Source: Gemmatimonas phototrophica (GTDB lineage: Bacteria; Gemmatimonadota; Gemmatimonadetes; Gemmatimonadales; Gemmatimonadaceae). Taken from it: a DNA stretch of 6,187 bases. Made by a program: the position numbers and the translations under genes. The notes beneath the pieces were generated by a model, which saw nothing but the letters and a program-made list of their open reading frames with translations, ran no database searches and was not told where the DNA came from. Numbering within the stretch: position 1 is the stretch's first letter; each line of letters starts with the position of its first letter. Below, piece after piece: positions 6,031 to 6,187 of this stretch. Where the stretch lies: positions 1 through 6,187 of the forward strand of contig CAMBRJ010000195.1 of the NCBI GenBank assembly GCA_945870175.1, read 5' to 3'.

Positions 6031-6187
6031 GCGCGACCTCCCGTGGTAGACGATGCGGTCCGTCCGACGCGACGTTCCTCTCCGCGGCGTAGTCGACCGA
6101 TGTTCTCGCGGTGCGTCCAGAACACGAATGCCCCGACGGCCACACTCACGAGCACCAACGGGGTGACGGCGCGCTGCTGCAGCCACA
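6027..6187 (-). CDS. plsY: Glycerol-3-phosphate acyltransferase PlsY, C-terminal end
   Basis: Only the last 52 codons are in the window, and the gene continues beyond the right edge. The visible part starts WLQQRAVTPLVLV and has a hydrophobic segment (about residues 6-23 of the fragment), the last membrane helix. The typical PlsY ending follows: TWTHR-like FWTHRENIGRLRRGEE (22-37), then a variable basic tail. PlsY is an inner-membrane enzyme that transfers the acyl group from acyl phosphate to glycerol-3-phosphate, forming lysophosphatidic acid. Its TGA overlaps the gpsA GTG by 4 bases, which couples the enzyme to the supplier of its substrate. plsY-gpsA adjacency is common in bacteria. The fragment is short, but the HRxNIxRLxxGxE end and the neighbour make the call firm. 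Confidence 0.88.
   Translation of the reverse strand, partial: WLQQRAVTPLVLVSVAVGAFVFWTHRENIGRLRRGEERRVGRTASSTTGGRA
6037..6042 (-). promoter_or_regulatory. Strong ribosome binding site of gpsA
   Basis: On the minus strand GGGAGG ends 6 bases before the GTG at 6030. It lies within the last codons of plsY. It is the clearest Shine-Dalgarno in the window and decides the gpsA start in favour of GTG rather than an ATG inside the glycine-rich loop. Confidence 0.75.

Noticed and set aside
5426..6049. Plus-strand open frame of 207 codons opposite gpsA
   Set aside because: Ala/Thr/Ser-rich shadow of a gene with every GpsA signature.
6031..6186. 52-residue N-terminal extension of gpsA to the window edge
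   Set aside because: The extension is Arg-rich and unlike GpsA. The same DNA in another frame encodes the PlsY C-terminus, and a strong ribosome binding site precedes the GTG at 6030.

Overview
The window is a GC-rich stretch of bacterial chromosome, ordinary and densely coded. Every gene I can support lies on the minus strand, so the reading order runs from the right edge to the left edge. The order plsY-gpsA-merR-surE-pcm, the high-GC codon use and the style of the small MerR regulator remind me most of Gemmatimonadota (Gemmatimonas-like). That placement is inference from remembered gene order, not a search result.

Layout, in transcription order. The right edge holds the last 52 codons of plsY (acyl-phosphate:G3P acyltransferase). 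It overlaps gpsA (G3P dehydrogenase) by 4 bases, so synthesis of glycerol-3-phosphate and its first acylation are coupled. One base after gpsA comes a short MerR-type DNA-binding protein, then surE (nucleotidase), which overlaps pcm (protein repair methyltransferase). surE-pcm is a well-known stationary-phase/repair pair. After a 75-base gap comes a 354-residue unrecognised protein, mostly low-complexity and Pro/Ala/Thr-rich with a helical C-terminus. Its stop codon overlaps the start of an acylphosphatase gene. apt (adenine phosphoribosyltransferase) follows 27 bases later. Then come a tRNA-Arg(CCT) gene and a membrane-anchored TPR-like protein, whose transcript ends at a good rho-independent terminator.

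The left edge (about 1-80) differs from the rest. It is about 62% A+T and carries three DnaA-box-like 9-mers, two of them spaced by one helical turn, plus small palindromes. This may be the margin of a replication origin (oriC), or a DnaA-responsive promoter, with the partner gene beyond the window.

I found no mobile element, CRISPR array, defence island or clearly new multi-gene system. The two items most worth a second look are the DnaA-box-like left edge and the uncharacterised 354-residue protein coupled to the acylphosphatase. Large plus-strand ORFs through this region are reading-frame shadows of the minus-strand genes.
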